Assembly: GCA_905178155.1 (NCBI GenBank) | Contig: CAJINV010000022.1 | Location: 131,207 to 195,206, forward strand | DNA: 64,000 bases | Reading direction: 5' to 3' | Origin: Amoebophrya sp. A120 | Lineage: Eukaryota; Sar; Dinophyceae; Syndiniales; Amoebophryaceae | Shown here: one piece after another, positions 8,917-19,723 of the stretch | How positions within the stretch are numbered: the first letter of the stretch is position 1 | Layout: every line of letters begins with the position of its first letter | Made by a program: the position numbers and the translations under genes | The notes under the pieces: model-generated | What the model saw: only the letters and a program-made list of their open reading frames with translations | What the model was told of the DNA's origin: nothing | Database searches by the model: none

Positions 8917-11472
8917 ATGCTTTTCACGGGCAACAGGAAACAAGGAGGCAAAGTGATGCTTCTCGTCACGAAAGCATTGCTTTACTCTTGCACGAGCAGC
9001 AGCCTGTGTGCGGGGGCCGCGATGTTGCAGTCGGGAACGGGACAGGGGGAGGTCACGAGTCCTGGTCTGGTCGACAAGACGCCTTCTACTACAACAGCAT
9101 TGGTTCTTCCTACTAGAGAGTCTGGAGCGGAGGCTCTTGCTACTACGGACCAGGCCACACAGATGAAACTGCGAGAACTTTTGAGAGACGGTGAAAGACG
9201 TGACGCGCAAAGGAGGGAAGAACGACGAAGAATGGAGGAGAAAGTGCCCCACGAAGTGCAACTACGGCACGAAAAAAAAGCGTTGGTGGTCGTGCTGTGC
9301 ATCAAGACTCTTCTGATATTATAACTACAACCTATGTAAACCTTTACCTTCTATTTAAACTTGTATCGTGCTATAAATAAATGCAGCTTATCTGCTGGGG
9401 CTGGTACTCACTGGTAACCGTAACCGGCGCAGATCTCCATGTAGTTGAAAATCAGTTAGCGCAACAACATCGAAGCTTTTTTTCCTTTCATAGAGGGGTG
9501 GTCCCTGTCGATGTGACAAGAGGCGCAAGCAGGAATGGAGGAACGCGAAAGTCGCGTGCAAGGACCGTATCAAGAGGAACCGCCCTGCTCTTCTCTCGGC
9601 CATTATGGCCGTCGTCGCTATCCTCGCGGTAGGACAACAGCAGTGGCCCACAGGATTCGACAGTTCGAAGCTGTTGAACTTCGATTTTCAATCGCTGCGT
9701 GAAGAAGCAGGCCGGAAGATTGCTCAACAGAAATCTATTTGGATGAAATCGGCCTTGGAGCAGGACCACGACGAGGACGGCGCAGGCGAAGTAGTACTGC
9801 GACTCCATCCCAGGAGGGGAACGCCGGTCGACGAGAGGGACTTCATGATGATCAGGCACCAGGTATCCTGAGTGAAGATGTCCCCACACCAGAGTCAAGA
9901 TGGGAGATCTGCTAGACAAATCAGCCAGCTTTGGTTGTTTCGCATGACAAGTTTGTCCGCGTAGTGTAATCCTGCTTAGGTAGTTCAGCAGCATCACTGA
10001 TCTAGCTGATCATGCTGATTATAGCATGACAGATTCCAAAACACGAGGGAGTAGAAAACGCCTCTCATGGGGCTCGGCATGAGAAACTTTTTTGGCATGC
10101 AGATTTGCATCACAACTATGGGGTGGGGACGTTTTTACATAGGATACCAGGAACTAGTTTCCCTTTTTACCGGTCCGAACAGTGAGCACGAATGGAAAAA
10201 ATTGGCTCAACAGAATACTCCGAACGCCTTTCCTATGGTAGTGTCAGGATCGAAATCGACAATGTTGAAATACAAATAATTTGTGATGCATAAAATGGAG
10301 TAGCTTTCAACTGGCGCATGACAAATTTGGCTAGAACCGAATTCCAGTTTGTAGTGCTGTTTGGGTAAGAGAGACGCCTTTTGTCATGCTACTTTAGCAG
10401 CCCTATTTCTACTCTTCAACAGGCTTACAATCTGCCTCCCTTGCCTACGCTGCAAGACAGGTATTTTGTGGGTTGCATTTTATGCATCACAAACCATTTC
10501 AACTTTGAGGATTTCAATCCTGACACTTCCATATTCCCTTCGGCGCAGTTTTTCTTCGACTTTGCCCAATCCGCAATGAAGGCCGCCAGCCATCTGGATC
10601 GTCACATGGGGCCAGTGCGGGGCCACGGGTTGTGGTCCAAAAAGGACCAGGAAATTATGAGCAACGTTGAAAAAATCGGACGTATTTTTGCGGAGAACCT
10701 GAAGCTGCTAAAGGAAAGGAAAGAACTGCTCGAAGCAGAACCGGTGCGGACGAAAACGTGGCAAGTCGTACCTCGAGCGGCACAGCATGGTAAAAATAAG
10801 CTCTTCGCCTTGAGAGAAATCGACACGGAGCTGAAGAAGTTTTTTGACCAACTTCGGCAAATCCTGATTTCAGACCCAGAGCTTCAGCGTCTCCTCTTCC
10901 GGACCGCGATTGACATCGTGAACGACCCGACGATCTCAAATGAGCATCGCGCGGAGCTGCTGCAGCGCCGACATGAACAAACCGGAGAGGAAAACAGCCG
11001 CGGACTTTTCTTTTCCAGCGTCGCCAGAAACTTTCTAGAGCGTTGCCCGGTCCTCGTGGAGGAGCAAGAGAATCCAACCGCCTTCCGCGACGACCTGCAG
11101 ACGATTGGAAAAGGAGGTCAACGCTTGTTTAGAACTTTCGGTAACGCCAGCAACGGCCGTGCTATAAAAGGACTCCGTAATACAAACGCCAGCAATGTGG
11201 TGCAGCAGGCCGAGGCAAAAATGATCGCGTGCGAGCCTGTAACTCCCTTAGATTTGCCGGAAAAGATAATGGACGAGTTTTATCTTTCGACGCAAGAAGG
11301 CCACATGCGTGCCGCACCGGAGGACGATACAGCAGAGGGGGCGCAGCAAGTACCAGCGATGCTCGATTCTGACAAGTGGAGTTACACGCGTTGGGCCAGA
11401 AATTCACTGTTAACTATCGTCGCGGCAGGAAGTACCGGATTGGCGGGCGTGCGGTTGATGTCCTCACAGTGA
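8917..11472 (+). CDS. G3: coiled-coil protein with hydrophobic segments, unknown function
   Basis: The ATG follows gacaaaaaaaaa. Exons read as 8917-9285, 9494-9863, 10152-10233 and 10539-11472, giving 584 residues. The start MLFTGNRKQGGKVMLLVTKA is followed by LLYSCTSS, a plausible signal segment. Residues about 80-120 form a charged R/E-rich helix. Exon 2 adds a second hydrophobic stretch (ALLSAIMAVVAILAVG, about 9585-9635). The last exon is helical and ends with LLTIVAAGSTGLAG at 11405-11446, near the C-terminus. The first intron is a conventional one joined by phase; the next two are introner elements, and both junctions keep frame. A membrane-associated or secretory-pathway protein is inferred. 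I do not recognise the family. If the first intron is wrong, the gene may start at the ATG at 9605. Confidence 0.65.
9286..9493 (+). other. Probable conventional GT-AG intron in G3
   Basis: The acceptor has a clear pyrimidine tract (gctttttttcctttcatag) ending at 9493. Donors beginning gtggtc, gtcgtg or gtgctg at 9286, 9289 or 9292 are all phase 0 and join exon 1 to an exon open from 9494. It has no TIR and no TSD, unlike the introners. Confidence 0.55.
9864..10146 (+). mobile_element. Introner element, family B, in G3
   Basis: Begins TATCCTGAGTGAAGATGTCC and ends GGGGACGTTTTTACATAGGATA (22 bp at 10125-10146; outer part ACATAGGATA). TSD ccagg at 9859-9863 and 10147-10151. This is one of two copies whose TSD allows a GT..AG register. 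Excision joins RHQ to ELVSLFTG in frame. Confidence 0.9.
10234..10533 (+). mobile_element. Introner element, family D, in G3
   Basis: Begins TATGGTAGTGTCAGGATCG and ends CAATCCTGACACTTCCATA. Flanks tttcc (10229-10233) and ttccc (10534-10538) differ at one position. Removing element plus five bases joins NAFP to SAQFFFDF in frame. Confidence 0.88.
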
Positions 11473-13543
11473 ATATGAAGGCGAGCGCGTATAATTTCAT
11501 TCTTGGGGCGTGTCTGCTCCGATTGGCAGCACGACAAGGAGCGAGTGATGTGTTTCCTTGCGATAAAATCTCCTGGGACCTCCAGTATTGGAAGCATCAT
11601 CTTCTGGTAGACATACTTTACTTACTTCAGAAACTGCTTCTGCCGCTCTGAGCATCGTAAGTACGAAGAAAGTTCAATTAGATGCCACGTCATACATGTA
11701 AGTCGCGGTCAATAGTTTGATCAGCACGTGTGCTGGCCTCATTATATCTCTTTTTTTTTATCAGATGCAAGCATACACCAGCAGCTTATAGCCGTGTCGC
11801 ATGATTGCAGCTTTGCGGGGGGTGAAGATTACGTTATCATGTGCTCCTTTTGCTAGGTTTATTTCCTTTCTATAAATATATGCTGTTTTCGTTTGTATGA
11901 TTCTTTTCCGGTACAAGTTGAGCTCTACGTTGTAAAATTCTTTTGATTTTATGTATTATGCAAGAAAGTGCAAGAGCTGCCAGCAGTTCCACGATTATGC
12001 CAGATTTGGTAGTACCGAGGAGCCAATTATATATATTGTATGATTTGATCCACCATTTGCAGCGCGTCCGTAGTTTTGGCAGGAAAATGAATGAGATGTT
12101 GCAAGATGAGATGTTATCAGATTCGTGTCCTGTCCACATCCACGCTACACCAGGATCAGCTCCGGTGTAGTTGGTGGCGTCTCTGTGGCGACGACGACGT
12201 GGGTTCTTTTGTTTGTCCGGACTCACACCGCACCGTGATGTGGATGAGACCAGATCTACAATTTGATGCACATCGTAAAAATGATCACAAGGAAGATCTA
12301 GATGAACATGGTTCTCGTCATGATCCTTGCTTTATTTGCGATGCATAAAGAAGAAATGTGAATGTGCACACAAGAACCCCACAAATGAAAAAATGCCAAG
12401 AAAAACAAATTGAGTGGGAATTATGCCCACGATCTCGTGTGTGCTCTGCTGGTTCTTGCTGCATAGTCAAAAAATGATTCTTCATGATGCAGCAAATGAA
12501 CATCACGAGCATGATGGCATCTGCAGCTTCTTCCAGAAGAAATTATCCGTGGTCAAAAGAAAAATAGCCGGGTCAAAAAAAAATATTGACTCCGAGGATC
12601 AAATCGGTATGGGAAGTAGAAGCCGAACCGCGAATCATGATCAATCGATCGCGAAGCAAAGTCGGAACAAAATTCTTTCGGTGCCACAGGTCTTTTTGTC
12701 TCGCTTAATCATAGCAGCTCGAATAAATTATACAAACAAATGGAGCCACCTCATTTTCGCCACCTCATTTTCGTGTCTCTCCCGTGACAGGAAGATGACA
12801 GAGCCGTGGAAGTTGTAGCGTACTTCTATGTGGAAATGTTTACAAACGCATTATCCACCTGCTCATCCTCGTTTTCGTCCACCAACTGCTCCTTCGTTAT
12901 AATTTCATTGTGGTGCTGACATAATATGAAGTTGTGAGCGGACGACTTCTGTGTATATGTGAGTATGAGTACTATGTGAAGCCGGCCGCGATGATCATTT
13001 TTGTGAGACGAGCACTTACTTCTACGTAAGCCGTCAACTACATGGAGGAGTAGCTTTAGCAAAGAAAAGCGCCATACACAGCCAACATAGGTCTTGTCGC
13101 TTTTGGAGGAAGTCGAAGTTGTTTATTTTGAAGTAAGTTTTTTCACAAGAACTAGAAGTATCCCTTTAAAGATATCATTCGTCTAGTTTCGAAGTGGTAG
13201 AAGTAGTTTGAAGTAAGAAAAAAAATCTAGAGGTCGTAAACAAGTGCGCATGGATATGGAAGACATTTACTATCAATATGCCGCTCCGAGGACGAGCATG
13301 TTGGCCTACGTAGTTTTTATTGTAATTTGAAGTTCAGTATTCTTTTTGTTTTCTGGTAAAATAAAGTGCTGCATGAGCAGCTGCCTGTAGACATTAAAAT
13401 CGTGTTTCAAGAAGATGCGAGTAGTCCCCTCAAGCGTAGAAGAAGTACCAGCATTACATTAAACTGAAAGATGCTGGTCTAAGTGCTCGTCGACAAAATA
13501 ACTTTTTTCATCTGACTACATAAAACATACAAAAAAATAAAGT
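11473..13543. other. Intergenic region G3-G4
   Basis: About 2 kb without a convincing gene. An open frame at 12414-12818 (134 codons) has no bias or motif that I can defend. A short direct repeat (ccacctcattttcg twice, about 12746-12775) is the only structure seen. A/T-rich near both genes. Confidence 0.45.
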
Positions 13544-15798
13544 ATGAAGATGGAAATCTTCTCACTGCAGCAGCCCACACGAACCCAGCGCATGGACATC
13601 CACCCTCGCTGGCCAATGCGACGATTCCATTCCGCCTGCGCCGCCGGCACACTACATCAACGGACGATGGTGGTATTTGCTGTCTTCGCAGCGACCATCG
13701 GGTTATACTACTCGTCGTTTCTCAGTCAGCAGCAAGCCGGTGGCTGGATAATTTTGTTCGCCTCTAGCGCACGAGCAGGAGCTCCCCGAGGACATCGAGA
13801 GCAGCCTCCGACATTTCATGCTTTACAAGAACATCACCAACACTTTTCCCCAGACCCACGGAAAGGACGACCAGGCAACTCCCTCGCTGCTGTTCATGAA
13901 AATAAAGATCCTTACAGGGCGGGGAGGCACTCGCCGGATTCCACCACTGGTGGGAGCAGCACTACGGGGAGCAGTGCAGGCACTTCTAGCGGTGCTGGAT
14001 CCTCCTGGTCAAGAATGAGTGACGATGGAGGATCTTATGCACTACGACGAGGACCTGTTCCTGCTTCAGATCAACATCTTTGCCGCGAGCTCTTTCCAGC
14101 TACTTCCGAAGAGAGAGGCTGCGAGCCCGTCATGCAGCGTAGCTGGGATCCACGGGAAGCAAAATGGGGTCAAGCGAGAGACTTTCTGGGAAGAAGCGAC
14201 TTCCGAGAAAAGTTGGACGTGGAGGCACTGAAAGAAGAGATAAAAGCGTTGCTGGGAAAGGAAAGCGCTGAGCTAATGGAGCAACTGGGCGGTTATCAGC
14301 AGTACGAGCACACGAAAAACAAAAATGTTGGAACAAACGGCGAGAAGGAGGAGGAGGAAAACAAGAACAACGATAAAGCGATGCGGGGAATTGTGCAACG
14401 AATGGGCGGGCGCCGAGATGAAGATGACCGGGGGCTGTTCTATCTTGCGCTGAAGGTGATGTTAAAACAGCTGCGCAATTTGATTAAAGAGCATCAAAGC
14501 CGCTTTGCGTTTCTTATCAGCGGAGACCATTTGCCATACGTGGCGCTGGCAAATTCAAAATCCTCTCGCGCGCCAACAAGCTACCTGGAAGCGCTGGTAC
14601 AGACGGGTATGTTTCACATAGCAGATGCAACAGCCGCAGCAAGGTCAACAGAGAAGGAGCGGTATCGAAGGGATTTGCGCCAGTTTTTTCACCTTTTTCT
14701 CGCTGAGGTGTCGCGGCTCAGAGATGAGAGGGTCGTGAGCTCGGGAAGCAGTAGTTCCTATTTGCTTTCGCCGACCATGACCTGCGTGTTGCGCGGGCTG
14801 CGATTCCCGGCCGAGAATTACGAAAAGGGAAGTGGTGATCCAAAGTGCGACGCAGATCATGCAACACGCCCGACCTGCGTGTACCCGCGCTTTGTCCTTG
14901 TGCGTGATTTGTGCGACTTGGAGGGAACAGTTGCAAGAGAAGGCCGCTCGGCGCACGCAAAGCTCGGAGCGCGTGACCGGAACAACAAGTACTTTAAGGA
15001 GGAGCCCCAGGTTTCCGACAGCACAATCGTCGAAACCGTCACGCTATCCTGTGCAAAAGTATCGTACTCGTATGAATGCAAGTCTTGCATTACAAATCTT
15101 TTTGCTAAGGCAAATCCCCATGACAAGTTCCATTTCTCATGCTAAGGAAATTTGTATTGCAATTTATACTACTGCGATACTTTTGCAATGCATACACGCC
15201 GATCGCCCCGCACTTTCCCCTGTGGGCCGAGGAGCCCGTTCAGCGGCTGCACGCGCGCGCGATTTTCCATGTGGCGTGGGCTGCGGTGAGGCACGAGAAG
15301 AACATGCATTGGCGCAAGTGCAGCGGGGGCCACCGTCGTTTCACCGGTCTTAATCGGGTCCCGCCGAAGGGCGATAAAATCATTGTGGATGGCCCGACGA
15401 AGGACGCGAAGGTGAAGCAGAAACACCTGTTGGAATGTTTGCCCGGCCTCCTCCTTCGGGCCCGGGAAAAAAAGGAAGTAGAAGGGGTGAAGAATGGTGA
15501 TCCTTGGGTGCAGAGTCCGCTGTTAGACTTATTTCCACAGCGTCTGGACGGCAGGAAAAACCCGCCTGATACCACGTTGGAAGCGGCTTTGGCAGAGAGT
15601 TTGGCAACGAAAAAAAGAAGCGAAAAACAAGAGTTGTTCCGAAAGCTGTTCATGTTCTCCAGCGGTGGGACGAAAAAACAAGAGGCCTGCCTTATGAGAC
15701 GAGTGCACAATCGAAGACATAGACAATATCCCCTGCTTCTCGTTTGTCATGCAAAATTCGTTTGTCATGCAAAATTCCGACGATCTCGATCGCGATGA
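13544..15798 (+). CDS. G4: GLR(Y/F)P-family protein
   Basis: Exons 13544-15044 and 15200-15798, 699 residues. The start is MKMEIF; residues about 43-60 (MVVFAVFAATIGLYYSSFL) form a single hydrophobic segment compatible with a signal anchor. A Gly/Ser-rich linker follows, then a helical core containing MTCVLRGLRFP (about 14776-14810). This matches LKCVIAGLRYP in G8 and MRCALAGLRYP in G11. After the intron, HFPLWAEEP with RLHARAIF aligns with KFWTFAEEK/LLQARSLF (G8) and RFWTFQSEP/HFHSRLVF (G11), so the three are paralogues. Function unknown. Near the stop an 18-bp direct repeat holding TTTGTCATGC occurs twice (15741-15778), hinting at an element remnant in the last codons. Confidence 0.8.
15045..15194 (+). 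mobile_element. Introner element, family A, in G4
   Basis: Begins TATCCTGTGCAAAAGTATCG and ends CTTTTGCAATGCATA. TSD cacgc at 15040-15044 and 15195-15199. No GT..AG register is possible. Excision joins ETVT to PIAPHFPLW in frame, bringing together the conserved P.FPLW block. Confidence 0.95.
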
Positions 15799-16083
15799 TT
15801 TGTGCCTGACTTGTCGAAGTAGTATACTTAGTTAGTTAGACGGCAGGCTGGTACAGCACCAGACTCCAATTCCAAACCGTATTTGTATTTAAGTACATTC
15901 CGTTGTACTACCGGAATTATTCGTCAACATGTAGAACGTCGAAGGTAGGAGCTAGTAGTAGCAATACTTCTCTGCTCTTTTCGTTTCTACTTCTGATGTT
16001 CTTGTGTGCTCAACATGCTCATGCAATGAGTAGAAATCAATAACGAGAACTCGCAGTTGTAGAACGTCGGGGGGCAGGCAGTC
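15799..16083. other. G4-G5 intergenic region, possible missing first exon of G5
   Basis: The G5 frame is open only from 16063 and lacks an in-frame ATG near its start, so a small upstream exon and a conventional intron probably lie here. Two related strings (tgtagaacgtcg at about 15931 and 16058) occur. I could not fix the start. Confidence 0.35.
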
Positions 16084-19000
16084 TTGTACTTCTCACAGTT
16101 GTGTACTCGGATACACCTCGACCTGGTTGGCGACTACAAAGATAATAAGGAGTGGAGCTGCTTGATCGACAACGCAGGCCACTGGAATTATGATGGAGAC
16201 GAGTACAACAACCCGTCGTCAGAAGAGGAGGGAGGTGGAGGATCACGTCGGCGGGGTACAGATGGAAGATCTACTTCAGGGAAAACGACACCTTCTAGTA
16301 TCGCGGCGGGTCGAAGACAAGGAGGTAGCGGTCCTTCCAGGTCTTCAGGTGGTAGTCGTGGTACCCCCTCGGCGTCCACGAGCGGATCAAGTTCCAGACA
16401 GCGCTGTACTACAACAGGCGAAACGGAAACTACTTCGTCCGGCAGCGAAGGTCGAACCGGCCTCCGTCGGCCAACGATCTTCGTATCGTCTCTGCAGATG
16501 AATCATCCCACGACTTCATCATCTTCATCATCAACATCTGCACGTGGGCCAACAACATCTTTCCAATACGGCACCAGCACAACTCGTCCGCAGAATCCCT
16601 TCATTCCCCAGCAGGACGGCGCACCAGGACGTCGGCCTCCGCAGCCTTCTCCTCCACCTCTGGGTGCGACGACGGGTGGACCACAGCTCCAACAGCGTCT
16701 ATTTGACGCCCTGCTGCTTGCAACGGTGCTGATGCGTGCGAAATTGCGCGAAGCTGCGTTTTCAACAGCCGGCCCCGGCGAAGTTGCAGCTTCCCAGACC
16801 ACCAGAATGGTGATTAATACGTTTCTGGATGTGGGCGGTGTGAGGAACGACAACGATCCACATTCGGCTCTTCAACAGCCAGAAAACTTTCTCGCGGCAG
16901 CGGACGCAGTGGTGGAGTCTTTTTTCGCAACCTATGGATTGCAAATATGTCTGGGTCTGGAAACTTGTGATGCTGAGGCATGGATGAGTTTGGTGCTTTC
17001 AAGTGCAGCCATGCGTGACAAGTTTAGTTGGCGCCGTCTGATGCGTAGCACGCATGACAAGTTCTTGCATCACAAAAGAGTCGCGCGCTTGGTGGCTATG
17101 CAATACAGATTTTTCAGGAATGCAGGACATGCAACACAAGTTCCACCTTTGTTCCAGAGCCAGACATATTTGCAGTTGATACAACCTACGTAAGACTCAT
17201 TTTCGACGCCGATTGGCGGCTGTTGGTGCAACAGTCTACTACTGCTCCCGAGCAAGAAGCGGGACAAGGCGAACTACCGAGCGCCACGCCTCCAGCTCCT
17301 GTTGCTGAAGCTGCTTCTTCTACCAGGAAGAGTTATCGGGACGTTTTGATGTCTGCTGTTGGTGCAGGTAAAGCAGAAGGCCGCGCCCCGACGAACAAGG
17401 CCAATGCCAAGGCCGCGGCATCAAGTAGAAACGCTGCAGCACCAAAAAGTACTGCCAAGGCAAAAGGCAAAGCCAAGGCAAATCCGAAGCCCAAGCCCGC
17501 GGGCGGAGGGCGGCCAGCTGAGGAAGGATCGTTCGATGACCAGCAAGGACAATATCAAGAAGGGGCCGCGAATACGAATAGTACAACTGAGCCGAACTCC
17601 AACGTCTTCCCCGATGGGGTTTTCGTAGCTGCAGTGGCCGCGCAACAAGGCCTGCAGCGCGGGGTTGAACTTGGCAGCTCCTGGGCACAAGTACAACTAC
17701 CTATCTTCCATTTACTCTCCCTTGTCAACAAACTGCCGGAGCTTGTGCAAGCGTCGCCGTCCTCGTCCCAAGCAGCACAAAGCATGATTTCGAACATGCT
17801 CGGCTTAGTATCCTGAGTAAAAACGTACCCACACCAGAGTTGTAATGCAGATTTGCAAAGACAGGAAGGCTTGTAATGCGCATCACCATGAGAGCCATTT
17901 CCAATCGTGTTTTGGAATTTGTGATGCTGTGAACAGGATGAGCAGATGAATCTGTGATGCGGCTGCACTTGCTAACCTGCACTACACTGCAGAGTGCAAC
18001 TTGTCATGCGTGACTCACAAAACTCCTAGGTTTGTGTTGCAAAATCCCCATCCTGACTCTGGTGTGGGTACGTTTTTACTCAGGATACTTAGTAGCGCAG
18101 CTCGCAGGATACCGCGTTGAACAGATTCGATTTGGTAACAACAACCAACAAGAAGATGAAGACTCAAGTGCTGTCGAACAACTACAAGACGTGGGGTCCT
18201 CGTCGACGTCCTTGGACAGTGGCTTGTCCACTTTTCTGTCCGCAGCGGAGGTTATGAACTGCAAAAGTATCGTATTCGTATAAATGCATTACAAATTTCC
18301 TCAGCATGAGAAATAAAATTTGTAATGCGGATTCGACTTAACAAAAAGATTTGTAATGCATGATTGCAATACGAATACGATACTTTTGCACAGGATAGAG
18401 GTGCTCTCCGCTCGAGTCGACGTGCAGGCTCAGGCCCTGCTCGAGGCTCAGACAAGTCGAACTGGTGGTCACCAACGAAGTAGAAGTACAAGGAGAGCAA
18501 GAAGTCGCACACGCTCCAGCAAATCTTCATCCTCACGAGATCGCAGCACATCTTCATCACGAGATCGCAGCAGAGCTTCATCTAGTGGACGACCTGCGGA
18601 TCCGAATGCTGTACCGCGGCATGGTCGTCGCCCCACTGTTGGTGGAGGTGGAGTCCCAGCACGCCCCTCGATTGGGCGTGGCGAACAGCGCCTGAAAGGA
18701 AGACGGTCCCGATCTCCTTCCCAGGAGGTCCTGGAGGCCACGACGGCGACGGCCCACGATTTTTATACCACGTCTCCGGTTGAGAGTGATCGTGAAGATG
18801 AAGCACACGACTCGTCCGCGTCCATCGCCGGTGCAGAGTCAGTGGATGGACCGTACGATTTTTACGATGTTGGTGATAAGCAGGGGCATCGCTCGCGATC
18901 ACTAAGTCCGGCACCTGTTTCGGTAGGTGGTGCCTCGACCGCTGTCGGCAGCCAGGCGGTGTCATACGTCACCTCGACCGTAGGCAGTTGGCCCTACGTC

Positions 19001-19314
19001 GGAGGGAGCAGTAGTAATCCAGGAACAACGAGCGCCTCCTATCCTGAGTAAAAACGTACCCACGACACCAGAGTTGTAATGCAGATTTGCAAAGACAGGA
19101 AGACTAGTAATGCGCATCCCCATGAGAGCCATTTCCAATCGTGTTTTGGAATTTGTGATGCTGTGAACAGGATGAGCAGATGAATCTGTGATGCGGCTGC
19201 ACTTGCTAGCCTGCACTTGTCATGCGTGACTCACAAAGCTCCTAGGTTTGTGCTGCAAAATCCCCATCCTGACTCTGGTGTGGGTACGTTTTTACTCCGG
19301 ACACCTCCTTATGA
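16084..19314 (+). CDS. G5: low-complexity protein with RS-rich C-terminus, first of the G5-G7 cluster
   Basis: Exons from about 16084 (true start unresolved) to 16932, 17187-17808, 18093-18252, 18403-19039 and 19309-19314. The stop TGA sits six bases after the last element, so the final coding exon is Leu-stop. The visible product is about 757 residues. The N-terminal third is Gly/Ser/Pro-rich. Two helical blocks follow (16690-17240 and 17610-18240), separated by an Ala/Lys/Pro-rich linker. The C-terminal part has an Arg-Ser region (18470-18600) like SR-type linkers. The last 60 codons (GDKQG..R(S)LSP) are duplicated in G6. Function unknown. Confidence 0.65.
16933..17181 (+). mobile_element. 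Introner element, family C, in G5
   Basis: Begins TATGGATTGCAAATATGTCT then GGGTCTGGAA; ends GACATATTTGCAGTTGATA. TSD caacc at 16928-16932 and 17182-17186. Excision joins FFAT to YVRLIFD in frame. The element itself has no stop in the upstream frame. Confidence 0.93.
17809..18087 (+). mobile_element. Introner element, family B, in G5
   Basis: Begins TATCCTGAGTAAAAACGTAC and ends GTACGTTTTTACTCAGGATA. TSD cttag at 17804-17808 and 18088-18092. Excision joins MLGL to VAQLAGY in frame. It is very similar along its length to the copy at 19040. Confidence 0.95.
18253..18397 (+). mobile_element. Introner element, family A (reverse orientation), in G5
   Basis: Begins TATGAACTGCAAAAGTATCG and ends TTTTGCACAGGATA. 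TSD gaggt at 18248-18252 and 18398-18402. This TSD permits a GT..AG register (gt|TATG, gag|), one of only two such cases. Excision gives AAEVLSARVD. Confidence 0.94.
19040..19303 (+). mobile_element. Introner element, family B, at the extreme 3' end of G5 coding sequence
   Basis: Begins TATCCTGAGTAAAAACGTAC; right end ACGTTTTTACTCCGGACA (terminal GATA changed to GACA). TSD cctcc at 19035-19039 and 19304-19308. The homologous place in copy 2 (about 20746) reads ggcaccttcttatga with no element. Confidence 0.93.
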
Positions 19315-19723
19315 ATGCGTCAACGATTTCGACTTCGACTCGGGAAGAGTTTTGCCTTTACACGGAACAGAGCGGCCACAGCTGCTGCATAATTGTAGTG
19401 CTGGATGCTGATGTAGAAGAACTACGAATAGTGCACGATGTTTGTACAAATTCAATACATAAACGTTGCACGAAGCTTCCTGCACAAGAAATATATCAGT
19501 CACGTCACATTTGCCATTTTCCTAGTTCAGGTGGACGCTTCAACTCTTTGTAAGTATGTACTATGGAGTTCTTGTGTCTCTTCTCTTGAGGTCCAGGAGG
19601 ACAACTCGCGATTTGCAGTTTCATGCAAGGAAGATGAATATTTGTGCAACGACTCTATCTGAGCTGCTCCGTCCTGTTGTAAAAAAAACTCTTCGCGGGC
19701 ACAACTTTTTGCGATCATACTCA
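19315..19723. other. G5-G6 spacer (duplicated promoter region)
   Basis: Runs from the G5 stop to the G6 start. It is nearly the same as 20756-21182 except for small indels, so it probably carries a shared promoter and leader. It ends with a T/A run (gttgtaaaaaaaactcttcgcg) about 50 bp before the ATG. I recognise no TATA-like or other defined element. Confidence 0.5.

Noticed and set aside
12414-12818. 134-codon open frame between G3 and G4
   Set aside because: Composition like non-coding sequence, no homologue within the window, no element insertion with frame evidence.
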